A DNA stretch of 27,501 nt from positions 1 through 27,501 of the forward strand of contig DAORPQ010000038.1 in the NCBI GenBank assembly GCA_035442025.1, read 5' to 3'. Below the pieces are notes generated by a model. That model did not search any database and was not told the DNA's origin. It was given only the letters and a program-made list of their open reading frames with translations. The position numbers and the translations under genes were made by a program. Positions 1 through 7,814 of the stretch are shown piece after piece. The stretch's first letter is position 1; each line of letters opens with the position of its first letter. The DNA is from Competibacter_A sp003527885. Its GTDB lineage: Bacteria > Pseudomonadota > Gammaproteobacteria > Competibacterales > Competibacteraceae.

Positions 1-422
1 TAAAACAGCATCGAGCTTTCGGCGTAGAACGGCGCGGCGTACAGCTTGCCCTCATGGGAAAGACCATCGCGCACCGACTTCAGAATATCATCCACCGCAT
101 AATCGGCGGGCAGATTCTCCATCGGCATCAGCCAACCCTGCTTGGCCCAGATCGGTACCTCATAGGTGCCGATGGTGGCTACGTCGAACTGGCCGCTCTT
201 GGTGGCGATGTCGGTGGTCAGGCGCTGGCGCAATACGTTTTCTTCCAGCACGACCCAATCCAGCTTGATGTCCGGGTTTTGCTCCTCAAACTGTTTCGAC
301 AGTTTTTGCATAATCACCATATCACCATTGTTCACGGTGCCGATGGTGACGGTAGTAGCCGCTTGCGCGGTGGCAGTGAGCGACAAGGCGGCGATCAGAA
401 GGGCGGATTTGCGTAGTTTCAT
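1..422 (-). CDS. Polyol/sugar ABC transporter substrate-binding protein, partial (N-terminal 140 aa)
   Basis: The gene starts at the ATG at 422 on the minus strand and runs off the left edge, so only the N-terminal part is visible. A purine-rich ribosome site (GGAGAGGAG) lies 8-17 bases upstream. The protein begins MKLRKSALLIAALSLTATAQ, a signal peptide with a likely cut after AQA, and should be periplasmic. The segments EEQNPDIKLDWVVLEENVLR, TTDIATKSGQFDVATIGTYE and VPIWAKQGW are typical of family 1 extracellular solute-binding proteins, most like the mannitol/sorbitol type (MtlE/SmoE). It would deliver a polyol or sugar to an inner-membrane ABC permease encoded further left. It is divergent from an AraC regulator, the usual arrangement for such operons. 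The substrate assignment is inference from sequence memory; the family call is firm. Confidence 0.88.
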   Translation of the reverse strand, partial: MKLRKSALLIAALSLTATAQAATTVTIGTVNNGDMVIMQKLSKQFEEQNPDIKLDWVVLEENVLRQRLTTDIATKSGQFDVATIGTYEVPIWAKQGWLMPMENLPADYAVDDILKSVRDGLSHEGKLYAAPFYAESSMLF

Positions 423-484
423 TGGGTTATCCTCTCCTCTCCAAAGGTGCTGTCATGAGTTGCTCGTACCAGCATGATAGAAAT

Positions 485-501
485 ATGGCGCAATCTGCCA
501 T
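485..501. promoter_or_regulatory. Inverted repeat in the divergent sbp/araC spacer (possible operator)
   Basis: ATGGC at 485-489 is mirrored by GCCAT at 497-501, with a 7-base spacer. It lies in the 150-bp AT-richer spacer between the binding-protein gene and the araC-type gene. The spacer must hold both promoters, but I could not place convincing -35/-10 pairs with normal spacing. A regulator site is plausible; AraC proteins more often use direct repeats, so this may belong to another factor or be chance. Confidence 0.25.
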
Positions 502-576
502 CATCGCCAGTACTTGATTCACTAATATCTATACTTTCCTGATATTCCATGCGGTAAGGAGGAGGGGAAGCCTGTG

Positions 577-1482
577 ATGCAACATCAAACGAAGCAGGGA
601 ATGCCGGAGCTGGAGATCAGCGATAAACAGACCGGTGCCATCCGTTATCTGGAACACGGCTGCCCGCATTGGCGGATTCGCTGGCATTATCATGACGAGT
701 ACGAACTGCACCTGATCGTCGCCAGTAGCGGCAAGATGTTCATCGGCGATTACATCGGACTCTTTCAACCGGGCTGTCTGGTCCTGACCGGTCCGCGTTT
801 ACCGCATAACTGGGTCACCAATGTGATTGATAATACTCATTATGCGCTCCGTGATCGGGTCGTGCATTTCGATCACGACGTTATTGTCGGCGCGGTTGCT
901 TTATTCCCGGAGCTGTCCATGCTGCTCCCGCTATTGGATCGGGCCAGGTACGGTATTGAGTTTTTGCATCATGCCGATGCGGCCGAAAAATATATGATGC
1001 AGATCAAGGAAGCGGATGGGGTGGCGCGGGTGGGTTATTTTTGCGAGCTGCTGGATCTATTGGCCCACACTCCCCACCAACAGGTGTTATCGACCACTCA
1101 AATCAATCTCCCTATCAATATCGAGTTTCAGCGAAAAATCGATCTGGTGATCCAGTTTGTAATGGGCCACTATGCGCAGAAGATCGCCCTGGCGCAGATT
1201 GCAAGACTGGTGGGCATGAGTGAAGGCCATTTCTCGCGCTTTTTTCACCGGGCCACCGGCAATTGCTTCAATGAGTTTGTCAATCGGGTTCGGATCGCCA
1301 GGGCCTGTGATTTGCTGTCTCGAACCGATAGGCCGATTACCTTGATTGCGGGTGAAATCGGCTTCAACAATATCGCCAATTTCAATCGGCGTTTTACGCA
1401 ACACAAACAAATGACGCCCAGCAAATACCGCCAGCAGGTGCGGGAGCGCTATAGCCCTGTGAACGCGCCACCGTCCGCGTAG
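577..1482 (+). CDS. AraC-family transcriptional regulator, MtlR-like
   Basis: This 301-residue protein has an N-terminal cupin-type sensor domain and a C-terminal double helix-turn-helix domain. The cupin strand WHYHDEYELHLIVA (about residues 36-49) and GPRLPHNW (about 72-79) resemble the mannitol regulator MtlR of pseudomonads. The DNA-binding half spans roughly residues 190-290, with IARLVGMSEGHFSRFFHRAT as the first recognition unit and IAGEIGFNNIANFNRRF as the second. A strong AAGGAGGAGGGG site at 556-567 supports the ATG at 577; a GTG directly before it (574) is an alternative. It is divergent from the polyol-type binding protein, so activation of that transporter operon in response to a polyol is the likely role. 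Codon use is less GC-rich than in the genes to its right, which may reflect transfer of the transporter module. Confidence 0.87.
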   Translation: MQHQTKQGMPELEISDKQTGAIRYLEHGCPHWRIRWHYHDEYELHLIVASSGKMFIGDYIGLFQPGCLVLTGPRLPHNWVTNVIDNTHYALRDRVVHFDHDVIVGAVALFPELSMLLPLLDRARYGIEFLHHADAAEKYMMQIKEADGVARVGYFCELLDLLAHTPHQQVLSTTQINLPINIEFQRKIDLVIQFVMGHYAQKIALAQIARLVGMSEGHFSRFFHRATGNCFNEFVNRVRIARACDLLSRTDRPITLIAGEIGFNNIANFNRRFTQHKQMTPSKYRQQVRERYSPVNAPPSA

Positions 1483-1541
1483 GCAAGGTTCCGTTGCGCT
1501 GGGGTCGAGCGATGGCATTTCGGCAGTTCATGTCCCCCGAT

Positions 1542-1556
1542 CCGCCGTTGCGGCGG
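1542..1556. terminator. GC-rich hairpin between the convergent araC and aminotransferase genes
   Basis: CCGCCG, loop TTG, CGGCGG forms a perfect 6-bp stem in the 207-bp convergent gap (1483-1689). There is no T-run on either side, so it is not a classic intrinsic terminator. Nothing else recognisable lies in the gap. Confidence 0.2.
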
Positions 1557-1689
1557 GCGATCGAGCGGCTCGGGTCGCCGCCGCCGGGGTTCGCTGAAAG
1601 GAGCCGTTCGCCGAATAAGATAGAGGGGAGTTACCGGAAGACCGGGGGGTCATGGATCGGCGAGCCGTGGTGGGCGGCGGCGAATGGGT

Positions 1690-2862
1690 TCAGGCCGCCA
1701 GCGCCCGCCGTAGTCGCTCCACCCCTTCGGCCAGAACGGGGATGGCGTTGGTGTAAGCGAAGCGAACGTGCCGTTCCGGCAGATGGTTGCCGAAATCGAG
1801 GCCGGGAGTGATCGCCACCCCGGTTTGTTCCAGCAAGCCCAAGGCGAAACCGTAGCTGTCGTCGGTGAAGCGGCTGCAATCGGCGTACAGGTAAAACGCG
1901 CCGTCCGGGGTGACCGGGATGCGAAAGCCCAGCTCGCGCAGCGCCGGCAACAGAAAATCCCGCCGGGCCTGGAATCCCTGACGTCGTTCCTCGAAGATCG
2001 CTTGGGCCTCTGGGGTAAAGGCCGCCAGCGCCGCATATTGCGCCGGAGTGGACGCCGCCAGAAACAGGTTTTGCCCCAGCTTCTCGGCGTCGTTGACGCA
2101 ATCGTCCGGCGCGACCAGCCAGCCCAGCCGCCAACCGGTCATGCCGTAATACTTGGAAAAGCTGTTGATCGCCAGCACCCGTTCCGAATACGCCAGCGCG
2201 GTTTGCGGCGTGGCCCCATAGCTCAAGCCGTGATAAATCTCATCCACGATCACCCGCCCGCCGCGCGCTTCGGCCGTCGCGATGATGGCGGATAATTCGT
2301 CCGGCGCGACCACCGTGCCGGTCGGATTGGCCGGGGATGCCAGCAGCACCGCCGCCGTGCGGTGGTCCCAGTAACGCTCCACCAACTGGGCGGTGAGTTG
2401 GTAACCGCTGTCCGGTCCCACGGGAACACCGACCGGCTCGCCTTCCACCAGCCGCACGAAATGGCGGTTGCAGGGATAGCCGGGATCGGCCATCAAGACC
2501 CGATCGTCCGGGTTGACCAACAGCGCCGCCGCCAGTTGCAAGGCCCCCGAAGCGCCGGGCGTGATCAAGATTCGCCGGGCTGGAACCTCGACGCCGTAGC
2601 GGATCCGGTAATGTTCGCTGATGGCTTGCCGCAGTTCCGGCAAGCCGGCGGCGGCGGTGTAGCGGGTGCGGCCCTCCGCCAGCGCCCGCTGGCCGGCGGC
2701 CACGAGCGGGGCGGCGGTCGGAAAATCCGGCTCGCCGATTTCCATGTGGATGACGGAACGGCCTTCCGCTTCTAGCTCCTTGGCGCGGGCCAGCAACGCC
2801 ATGACGTGAAACGGCGCGATGTCCGCCATCCGGCGGGCCAGCGCGCGAAACCGCCCGGTCAC
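1690..2862 (-). CDS. PLP-dependent class I/II aminotransferase
   Basis: This 390-residue fold-type I aminotransferase has the expected landmarks: IGEPDF near residue 42, YTAAAGLPELRQAI at 68-81, the NPTG motif at 179-182, DEIYHG at 207-212, the Schiff-base lysine K237 in NSFSKYYGMTGWRLGW, and the C-terminal substrate-carboxylate arginine R367 in HVRFAY. It is a cytosolic amino-acid:2-oxo-acid aminotransferase of the AspC/PatA-like group; the substrate cannot be told. The GTG start at 2862 overlaps the pilU stop (GTGA), which suggests translational coupling. An ATG at 2829 (residue 12) is an alternative start without a better ribosome site. Co-transcription with pilU is probably positional rather than functional. 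Confidence 0.9.
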   Translation of the reverse strand: MTGRFRALARRMADIAPFHVMALLARAKELEAEGRSVIHMEIGEPDFPTAAPLVAAGQRALAEGRTRYTAAAGLPELRQAISEHYRIRYGVEVPARRILITPGASGALQLAAALLVNPDDRVLMADPGYPCNRHFVRLVEGEPVGVPVGPDSGYQLTAQLVERYWDHRTAAVLLASPANPTGTVVAPDELSAIIATAEARGGRVIVDEIYHGLSYGATPQTALAYSERVLAINSFSKYYGMTGWRLGWLVAPDDCVNDAEKLGQNLFLAASTPAQYAALAAFTPEAQAIFEERRQGFQARRDFLLPALRELGFRIPVTPDGAFYLYADCSRFTDDSYGFALGLLEQTGVAITPGLDFGNHLPERHVRFAYTNAIPVLAEGVERLRRALAA

Positions 2863-4007
2863 AGCATCCGGCCCCGATTGGTGTCTTCCTCGCGGATCGT
2901 TAGATCGATGGAACTGGCGCCGGCGCCGGCGCTGGCGCCGACCCCCGAGCCTTCGGACAAGCGGATTTGCAAGCCGACGTTATTCTTGGAGTCGGCGTTC
3001 TTGATGGCTTCCTCCCGAGAAATCTTGCCGTCTTTATACAGTTTGAACAGCGATTGATCGAAGGTCATCATTCCCGATTCGGTGGATTGTTCCATCGCAT
3101 CCTTGACGTAGTCGATCTTGCCCTTTTGGATCAGGTCGGCGATGTAGGGGCTGTTGAGCAGCACTTCCACCGCCGGCACCAGCCCACCGTTCAGGGCGCG
3201 CACCAGACGCTGCGAGACGATGGCGCGCAGGTTCAGCGACAGGTCCATCAGCAACTGCGGCCGGGCGTCCTCGGGGAAGAAGTTGACGATGCGCTCCAGC
3301 GCGCCGTTGGCGTTATTGGCGTGCAGGGTGGACAGCACCAGATGGCCGGTTTCGGAAAAGGTCAGCACGTATTTCATCACGTCGCGCTCGCGGACCTCGC
3401 CGACCAGGATCACGTCGGGCGCTTCGCGCATGGCGCTGCGCAGGGCGTTTTCGTAGTTGTGGGTGTCGATGCCGATCTCGCGCTGGCCGACTACCGATTT
3501 CTTGTGTTGGTGGGTGAACTCGATGGGGTCTTCCACGGTGAGAATGTGGCCCGGCGCGCTGGAGTTGCGATGGTCGATCATCGCCGCCAGGGTGGTGGAT
3601 TTGCCGGAGCCGGTGGCGCCCACCAGCAGGATCAGGCCGCGCTTTTCCATCACCAGTTGCCGCAGCAACGGCGGCAGACCCAATTCTTCCACCTGCGGGA
3701 TATCGCCCTTGATGTAGCGGATCACCATGGACACCTCGCCGCGCTGCTTGAACACGTTGGCGCGGAACCGGCCGACGCCGTGCAGCGGAATGGCGAAATT
3801 CAATTCCCAGTCGTGCTCGAATTGCTTGATCTGGTCGTCCTTCATGACCGAATAACCGATCTCGCGCACCTGGCCCGGCCCGAGCACCTTGTTGCCGATC
3901 GGGCGCACCACGCCGCCGATTTTGATGTTCACCGGCGCGCCGACGTGAAAGAACAGGTCGGAGGCATTCTTGTCGACCATCAATTTGAGATACGGAGTGA
4001 TGTCCAT
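2859..4007 (-). CDS. pilU: Type IV pilus twitching motility ATPase PilU
   Basis: This 382-residue cytoplasmic retraction ATPase of the PilT/PilU family has Walker A GATGSGKST at 130-138, an Asp box around HILTVEDPIEF, Walker B DVILVGE at 198-204, and the His box STLHANNA with H229. The segments QREIGIDTHNYENALRSAMR and NFFPEDARPQLLMDLSLNLR fit PilU better than PilT. Hexamers of PilU assist PilT in pilus depolymerisation at the inner membrane. A GGGAGGG ribosome site lies about 5-11 bases before the ATG at 4007. The last 30 residues form a Gly/Ala/Ser-rich tail (EGSGVGASAGAGASS) beyond the usual end. No pilT is next to it; instead a decayed sthA fragment lies only 13 bases upstream, so the old sthA promoter may drive this gene. 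Confidence 0.93.
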   Translation of the reverse strand: MDITPYLKLMVDKNASDLFFHVGAPVNIKIGGVVRPIGNKVLGPGQVREIGYSVMKDDQIKQFEHDWELNFAIPLHGVGRFRANVFKQRGEVSMVIRYIKGDIPQVEELGLPPLLRQLVMEKRGLILLVGATGSGKSTTLAAMIDHRNSSAPGHILTVEDPIEFTHQHKKSVVGQREIGIDTHNYENALRSAMREAPDVILVGEVRERDVMKYVLTFSETGHLVLSTLHANNANGALERIVNFFPEDARPQLLMDLSLNLRAIVSQRLVRALNGGLVPAVEVLLNSPYIADLIQKGKIDYVKDAMEQSTESGMMTFDQSLFKLYKDGKISREEAIKNADSKNNVGLQIRLSEGSGVGASAGAGASSIDLTIREEDTNRGRML

Positions 4008-4020
4008 GCGAGGCCCTCCC

Positions 4021-4218
4021 TCAGGCCGGCCGGTTCGATCCGTTCAACGCCGCGACCGGGTACGTTTCGGCCAGGGTCGGATAGTTGAACGGGGTGTTGA
4101 CGAAATAGTGAAGGCGGCTGACCGCTACCGATGGGTTTGTCTTGGCGGCTTTCATGGCGGCCCCTTCGCCCCCAGGGCTGGTACCGATCACGATGACATC
4201 GTACTTCTGATCGTTCAT
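4021..4218 (-). pseudogene. sthA: sthA remnant: N-terminus fused to C-terminus of soluble pyridine nucleotide transhydrogenase
   Basis: The open frame encodes 65 residues. MNDQKYDVIVIGTSPGGEGA followed by AMKAAK matches the FAD-binding N-terminus of SthA. It then jumps to YFVNTPFNYPTLAETYPVAA and LNGS, which matches the last residues of SthA. SthA is normally about 465 residues, so roughly 400 central residues are missing in frame, including the redox disulfide and NAD-binding parts. The second glycine of GxGxxG is also Ser. It cannot act as a transhydrogenase. An in-frame ATG upstream at 4254 is possible, but the match to SthA begins at 4218. It sits 13 bases before pilU. The homology is from memory of the E. 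coli protein; the split pattern is directly visible. Confidence 0.8.
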
Positions 4219-4289
4219 TATTGGGCTCGTCGGGGTCGTGGCAGAGTAAACCAACCAGTATCCTTGAGGGCCTGTCGTTTTGAGTGAAT

Positions 4290-4318
4290 AGTATATTTGA
4301 TTTTACATCAAGCAAAAA
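4290..4318 (-). promoter_or_regulatory. Possible minus-strand promoter upstream of the sthA remnant and pilU
   Basis: On the minus strand TATACT (4295-4290) lies 17 bases from TTTTTG (4318-4313) in an AT-rich pocket of a GC-rich region. The -10 is a 5/6 match; the -35 is weak. It lies about 70 bases before the sthA ATG and could be the former sthA promoter now serving pilU. Confidence 0.3.
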
Positions 4319-4471
4319 TAGCTGGGAAGTGGATAACAGGACATGCTGGCTTATTTTCGTTGCTGGCTGCATTTTAGGGGTGACGGTGCTACAACGTGGT
4401 TCAAGTGTTGCGTTTGAGAGCTAACTTGGTGGGCGAATGACCGTGTACGGTTCGGGGTTACATTTCAAGCG

Positions 4472-5392
4472 ATGGCTGGGACGGTCGTCGGCATGACGCC
4501 GCCTTCCGCTCTCGGGCCAAAACAGGTCTGGACACTGCTGCTGGCGCTGCGCCGCCATGTCCGGGAATCGCCCGAAGAGGTTGTCCGCTTGGGAGTTGGG
4601 CTCGATGCGGGCGGTCAGCCGACGCTGATGGCCGCCACCAATCCCGCCGCCTTGGTCGGCATCGCCGGCGATGGCGGATGGCTGGCCCGGATTCCGTTGG
4701 ACCCGGCCAGCACGGAGCTGTTTGAGCTGTATTTGCCGCTGGCGCTGGCCTGCCGGGCGCGGCCGCTGACGGTGGCGCATCTGGGGCAAAGCCTGGATGG
4801 GCGCATCGCCACGCTGGAGGGCGCTTCCCGCTACGTGAACGGCCCGGAAAATCTGTTGCACCTGCACCGGGTGCGAGCGCTGTGCGATGCCGTCGTGGTG
4901 GGCGCCAACACCGTGGAATGCGATAACCCCAGACTCACCACCCGGCAGGCGGCGGGCCCCAATCCGGCGCGGGTGATTCTCGATCCCAACCGCCGGTTAG
5001 CCGCCGGTCATGCGGTGTTTCAGGACCGGGCGGCGCCGACTTGGCTGGTTTGTGACGAAGCGTTGGCCAAGGGCGCGGGGCCGGGCCAAGCCCGAATCAT
5101 CGGCGTGCCCCGGCGCGGTCGGTCTCTCGATTTGTGCGCGGTCTTGGACCAATTACACGCGCGCGGTTTCTTCAGTGTGTTCGTGGAAGGCGGCGGGCTG
5201 ACGGTCTCGTCGTTTTTGGAGCAAAAGCGGCTGGACCGTTTGCAAATCACCGTGGCGCCGCTGGTCATCGGCTCCGGTCGGCCAGGGATCACGCTGCCCC
5301 TCATCAAGGATTTATCTCAGGGCTTGCGCCCTCGTCACCGGCGCTATGTTTTGGGTGAAGACGTGTTATTCGACTGCTGGTTGCGGGATTGA
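4472..5392 (+). CDS. RibD C-terminal (reductase) domain protein, stand-alone
   Basis: This 306-residue protein carries a RibD_C/dihydrofolate-reductase-like fold from about residue 98: TVAHLGQSLDGRIA, SRYVNGPENLLHLHRVRALC, VVVGANTVECDNPRLTTR, then VEGGGLTVSSFL and VAPLVIGSG. In riboflavin synthesis this domain reduces the ribosyl side chain of 5-amino-6-ribosylamino-uracil phosphate with NADPH. The deaminase half of RibD (HAE and PCxxxG motifs) is absent; the first 97 residues are unlike it. It faces, and overlaps by 27 bases at its 3' end, the methyltransferase gene. Context with a PTPS-like protein suggests a specialised pteridine or pyrimidine pathway rather than core riboflavin synthesis. 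The start is uncertain: ATG at 4472 or 4493, neither with a strong ribosome site. Confidence 0.85.
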   Translation: MAGTVVGMTPPSALGPKQVWTLLLALRRHVRESPEEVVRLGVGLDAGGQPTLMAATNPAALVGIAGDGGWLARIPLDPASTELFELYLPLALACRARPLTVAHLGQSLDGRIATLEGASRYVNGPENLLHLHRVRALCDAVVVGANTVECDNPRLTTRQAAGPNPARVILDPNRRLAAGHAVFQDRAAPTWLVCDEALAKGAGPGQARIIGVPRRGRSLDLCAVLDQLHARGFFSVFVEGGGLTVSSFLEQKRLDRLQITVAPLVIGSGRPGITLPLIKDLSQGLRPRHRRYVLGEDVLFDCWLRD

Positions 5393-6274
5393 AACAGGTC
5401 CGGCGATCCCGCATGGGCAGGCGAACACGTCCCAATGTCCCACGTAAAGCCGCGACATGCGCCGCTCGATCAGCCGCCGGCGACGGTGGGTCCATTCAGG
5501 CAACCAGTCCGTCGGTTCGAGCCCGAATTGCCGGGCGATTTCGCTCCAGCCGTCCAACAGCGCCGTTTGTATCCGGCCGTGCTCTGGCCCCAACCGCCAG
5601 GGGCTGGGCCGCAACATCACCCGGTAGCCGAGCTGCCGCAGCAAGATGGCCAGCGTGGCGGGCGCGGCGGGGCCGAGCGCCGGGCCGAAACCCTTGTCGG
5701 TGCGCTGGTGGCGGTTGAGCCGTTCGCGGACCCGCTCGTCCCCGGCCAACACCGGCTCCCAAACGACAGCGCCATCGTAGCTGAGCGCGATAAAAACCGC
5801 CGCCTCCCATTGCCGGCAGCGAGCCGCCAAGCGTTCCAGCCAGGGCTCCGAAACCAGGTCGAGCAGCGCGGAGGCGGTGAGCAGGGTGGGGCTGCGCCGG
5901 TCTGGCAAGTCCCAATCACCGACCAAATCCAACGCCAGCGGTTCCAGCTGATAACGGTCGTTGGCGCTTTCGAACGCTAGGCCGCGCTCGGCGAGGGTGG
6001 TTTGCATCGCTCGGGCGGCGGCCCACCGCCGAAGTCGCCGTGCGCCGTGCGCCAGTAAAATCGGGTCGTGGTCGACGAGCCGCCAGTGCTGTTCGCCGCC
6101 CAGCAGCGGGGCTAAAAAGCGGAAATTGGCGCCGGTCCCGCAGCCTAAATCCAGCACGGAAAGCCGCTTGAACGGCCGCCGCCAAACCTGTAATGCAGCG
6201 CTCAGCTCGGCATTGCGGGACGCGGCGTCCACCGGTTCGCGCAAGTCGAGCCAGCTCGCTGAAAAACCACTCAT
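5366..6274 (-). CDS. Class I SAM-dependent methyltransferase
   Basis: The 302-residue product has SAM motif I as SVLDLGCGTGANFRFLAPLL from about residue 39, an acidic motif II region in WRLVDHDPILLAHGARRLRR, and LLTASALLDLVSEPWLERLA as the motif IV/post region. It has no membrane segment. Its ATG overlaps the stop of the glycosyltransferase (ATGA at 6271-6274), so the two are translationally coupled. The 3' end overlaps the convergent RibD_C gene. The substrate is unknown; the neighbours suggest a small molecule that carries a sugar and a pteridine- or pyrimidine-type ring. The family call is firm, the role is inference. Confidence 0.85.
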   Translation of the reverse strand: MSGFSASWLDLREPVDAASRNAELSAALQVWRRPFKRLSVLDLGCGTGANFRFLAPLLGGEQHWRLVDHDPILLAHGARRLRRWAAARAMQTTLAERGLAFESANDRYQLEPLALDLVGDWDLPDRRSPTLLTASALLDLVSEPWLERLAARCRQWEAAVFIALSYDGAVVWEPVLAGDERVRERLNRHQRTDKGFGPALGPAAPATLAILLRQLGYRVMLRPSPWRLGPEHGRIQTALLDGWSEIARQFGLEPTDWLPEWTHRRRRLIERRMSRLYVGHWDVFACPCGIAGPVSIPQPAVE

Positions 6275-7323
6275 CGGGCCGGCATCGCGGCGAGGGCGGC
6301 GGCGAAACGCGCGCAGGCGCTCGGCCAGTCGGGCAACGCCCCGCGCGCCGCGCGCGCGCCGGCGGCGAGCTGCTGACGGTATTCCGGCTCGGTCAAGACA
6401 CGCGATAGAGCGGCGGCCAGCACGGCGTCAGCGCCGGGCGGAACCAGCAACCCCGCGCCCGCCGGCACCGTATCGGGAATCGCGCCGGCCGTGGTGCTGA
6501 CAATCGGCAAGCCTCGGGCCAGCGCCTCGGCCAGCACCATGCCGTAGCCTTCATAAAAAGAGGGCAGGACGAAGAGGTCGGCTTCCAGATAGTGATCGGC
6601 CAGCGCCCCGGCGTTCAACTCACCTAGCCACGCCACGCGATCGGCCAGCGCCAGTTCGCCCGTCAGAGCGTGCAAGCGGGTGGCGGTGACCGGATCGAGC
6701 GTTGCGCTGCCCGCGCAGCGCAAGCGCCACGGTAATTGCCTGAGCCGCGCCAGCGCCCGCAACAACACGGCGTGGCCCTTGCGGGGGGTCAAGCTCGCCG
6801 CGCAAAGCAGCGTCGGGGTTTCGTCGGTCGATCCGGTCGCCAGAGGAGCCGGATCGGTGCCGGGCGAAACCACGAGGCAGCGTTCGGGGGCGATCCGGTA
6901 ATCCGCCAGCGCCCGTACCGTGTGGGGGCTGGTGACGATGATTTGTCGGACGGCGCGCAGGGCTTCGCACTCGCTGCGATAAAGCTGTCGTCGCAGCGCC
7001 TCGTCCAAGCCGGTTTCCAGCGCTAGCGGATGATGGACCAGACCTACCAGCCGCAGCCGCTCTCGCTGGGGGGCGACGGCTGCCGGCATCGCGCCCAGCG
7101 CCAAGCCATCCACAACCGTCAGCGCTCGCGCTGGTAGTGCGGCGAGTATGGCGACCGCTGCTTGTAGCGCGTCCGGCGTCGGCGTCGGAAACGAGGCGTC
7201 GAGCCGATGCAACTCGACCCGCCAGCCCAGCGCCGTCAGGCCGGCCATGATCCGGCGGTCGTACAGATAACCGCCGGTGCGGGTATCCGGGTCGCCGGGA
7301 ACCAGAAAATGAACCGATTTCAA
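6271..7323 (-). CDS. GT4 family glycosyltransferase, TTG start overlapping the PTPS-like gene
   Basis: The product is a GT-B fold retaining glycosyltransferase of about 350 residues. The N-terminal part VHFLVPGDPDTRTGGYLYDR carries the donor/acceptor glycine loop. The C-terminal half has SLTPRKGHAVLLRALARL and the E-x7-E motif in FYEGYGMVLAEALARGLPIV. I place the start at TTG 7323, which overlaps the stop of the upstream gene (TTGA); GAAGG lies about 12 bases upstream. A longer frame from 7431 would read through the end of the preceding gene in another frame and adds residues with no family resemblance. Being inside a run with RibD_C, PTPS and methyltransferase genes, it more likely glycosylates a small molecule than a polysaccharide. 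Confidence 0.85.
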   Translation of the reverse strand: MKSVHFLVPGDPDTRTGGYLYDRRIMAGLTALGWRVELHRLDASFPTPTPDALQAAVAILAALPARALTVVDGLALGAMPAAVAPQRERLRLVGLVHHPLALETGLDEALRRQLYRSECEALRAVRQIIVTSPHTVRALADYRIAPERCLVVSPGTDPAPLATGSTDETPTLLCAASLTPRKGHAVLLRALARLRQLPWRLRCAGSATLDPVTATRLHALTGELALADRVAWLGELNAGALADHYLEADLFVLPSFYEGYGMVLAEALARGLPIVSTTAGAIPDTVPAGAGLLVPPGADAVLAAALSRVLTEPEYRQQLAAGARAARGALPDWPSACARFAAALAAMPAR

Positions 7324-7724
7324 GCGAGCGGGCCTTCGTAAGCCGCCCAAGCGGCGTGGGATTCGTGCAAAGCGACGCGCATGGAACTGAGCCCCGCCGT
7401 GTTCGCCCCCAGTTGCCCTTCCTCTATACAAGCCGCCACACGGTCGAAAATCTCTCGCGCCAGAAATTCGGTGGTGGTGTTGCGGCCCTTGAATTGCGGC
7501 AGCTCATCGAGGTTGCGGTAATTCAATTCGTCCAGCACCGAACGGAGACAAGTCCCGAGCTTGCCGATATCCACCACCACGCCCTCGGGGTCCAGTTCGG
7601 GGCGCCGCAGCTCCAGATCGACGACATAGGTGGCCCCGTGCAAACGCTGGGCGGGACCGAAGGTTTCTCCCCGGAAGCTATGGGCGACCATGAAATGATC
7701 GCGTACGCAGACGGTATACATCAT
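7320..7724 (-). CDS. 6-pyruvoyl-tetrahydropterin synthase / QueD-like protein with altered active site
   Basis: The 134-residue T-fold protein matches PTPS/6-carboxytetrahydropterin synthase in length and order: FMVAHSF (H15), LHGATYVVDLEL (H29), a VDIG strand, ELNYRNLDELPQFKGRNTTT with the family PT-E-like segment ending in EFLAREIF, and a final VALHESHAAWAAYEG strand. Canonical members have HGH and a catalytic Cys just before it; here the second His is Ala (A31) and no Cys is in that segment, though the glutamate sites are kept. So it may bind a pterin-like substrate but with changed chemistry. The start is ATG 7724 or 7721; the longer frame from 7805 has no family resemblance. It lies between the MDR dehydrogenase (90 bases upstream) and the GT4 gene (overlapping). 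Confidence 0.85.
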   Translation of the reverse strand: MMYTVCVRDHFMVAHSFRGETFGPAQRLHGATYVVDLELRRPELDPEGVVVDIGKLGTCLRSVLDELNYRNLDELPQFKGRNTTTEFLAREIFDRVAACIEEGQLGANTAGLSSMRVALHESHAAWAAYEGPLA

Positions 7725-7814
7725 GATGGCTCGACCTTGGGGTTGAAGGTGAAGTATCTCGGGATGACAGGTTATTGGAGCCCCTATGACGACCGATTGC
7801 AACAAAAATAGCCA

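Noticed and set aside
2967..4088. 373-codon open frame on the plus strand
   Set aside because: It is antisense to pilU, whose Walker motifs are unmistakable.
4472..5392. Full bifunctional RibD (deaminase-reductase)
   Set aside because: The deaminase zinc motifs are absent; only the reductase domain is present.
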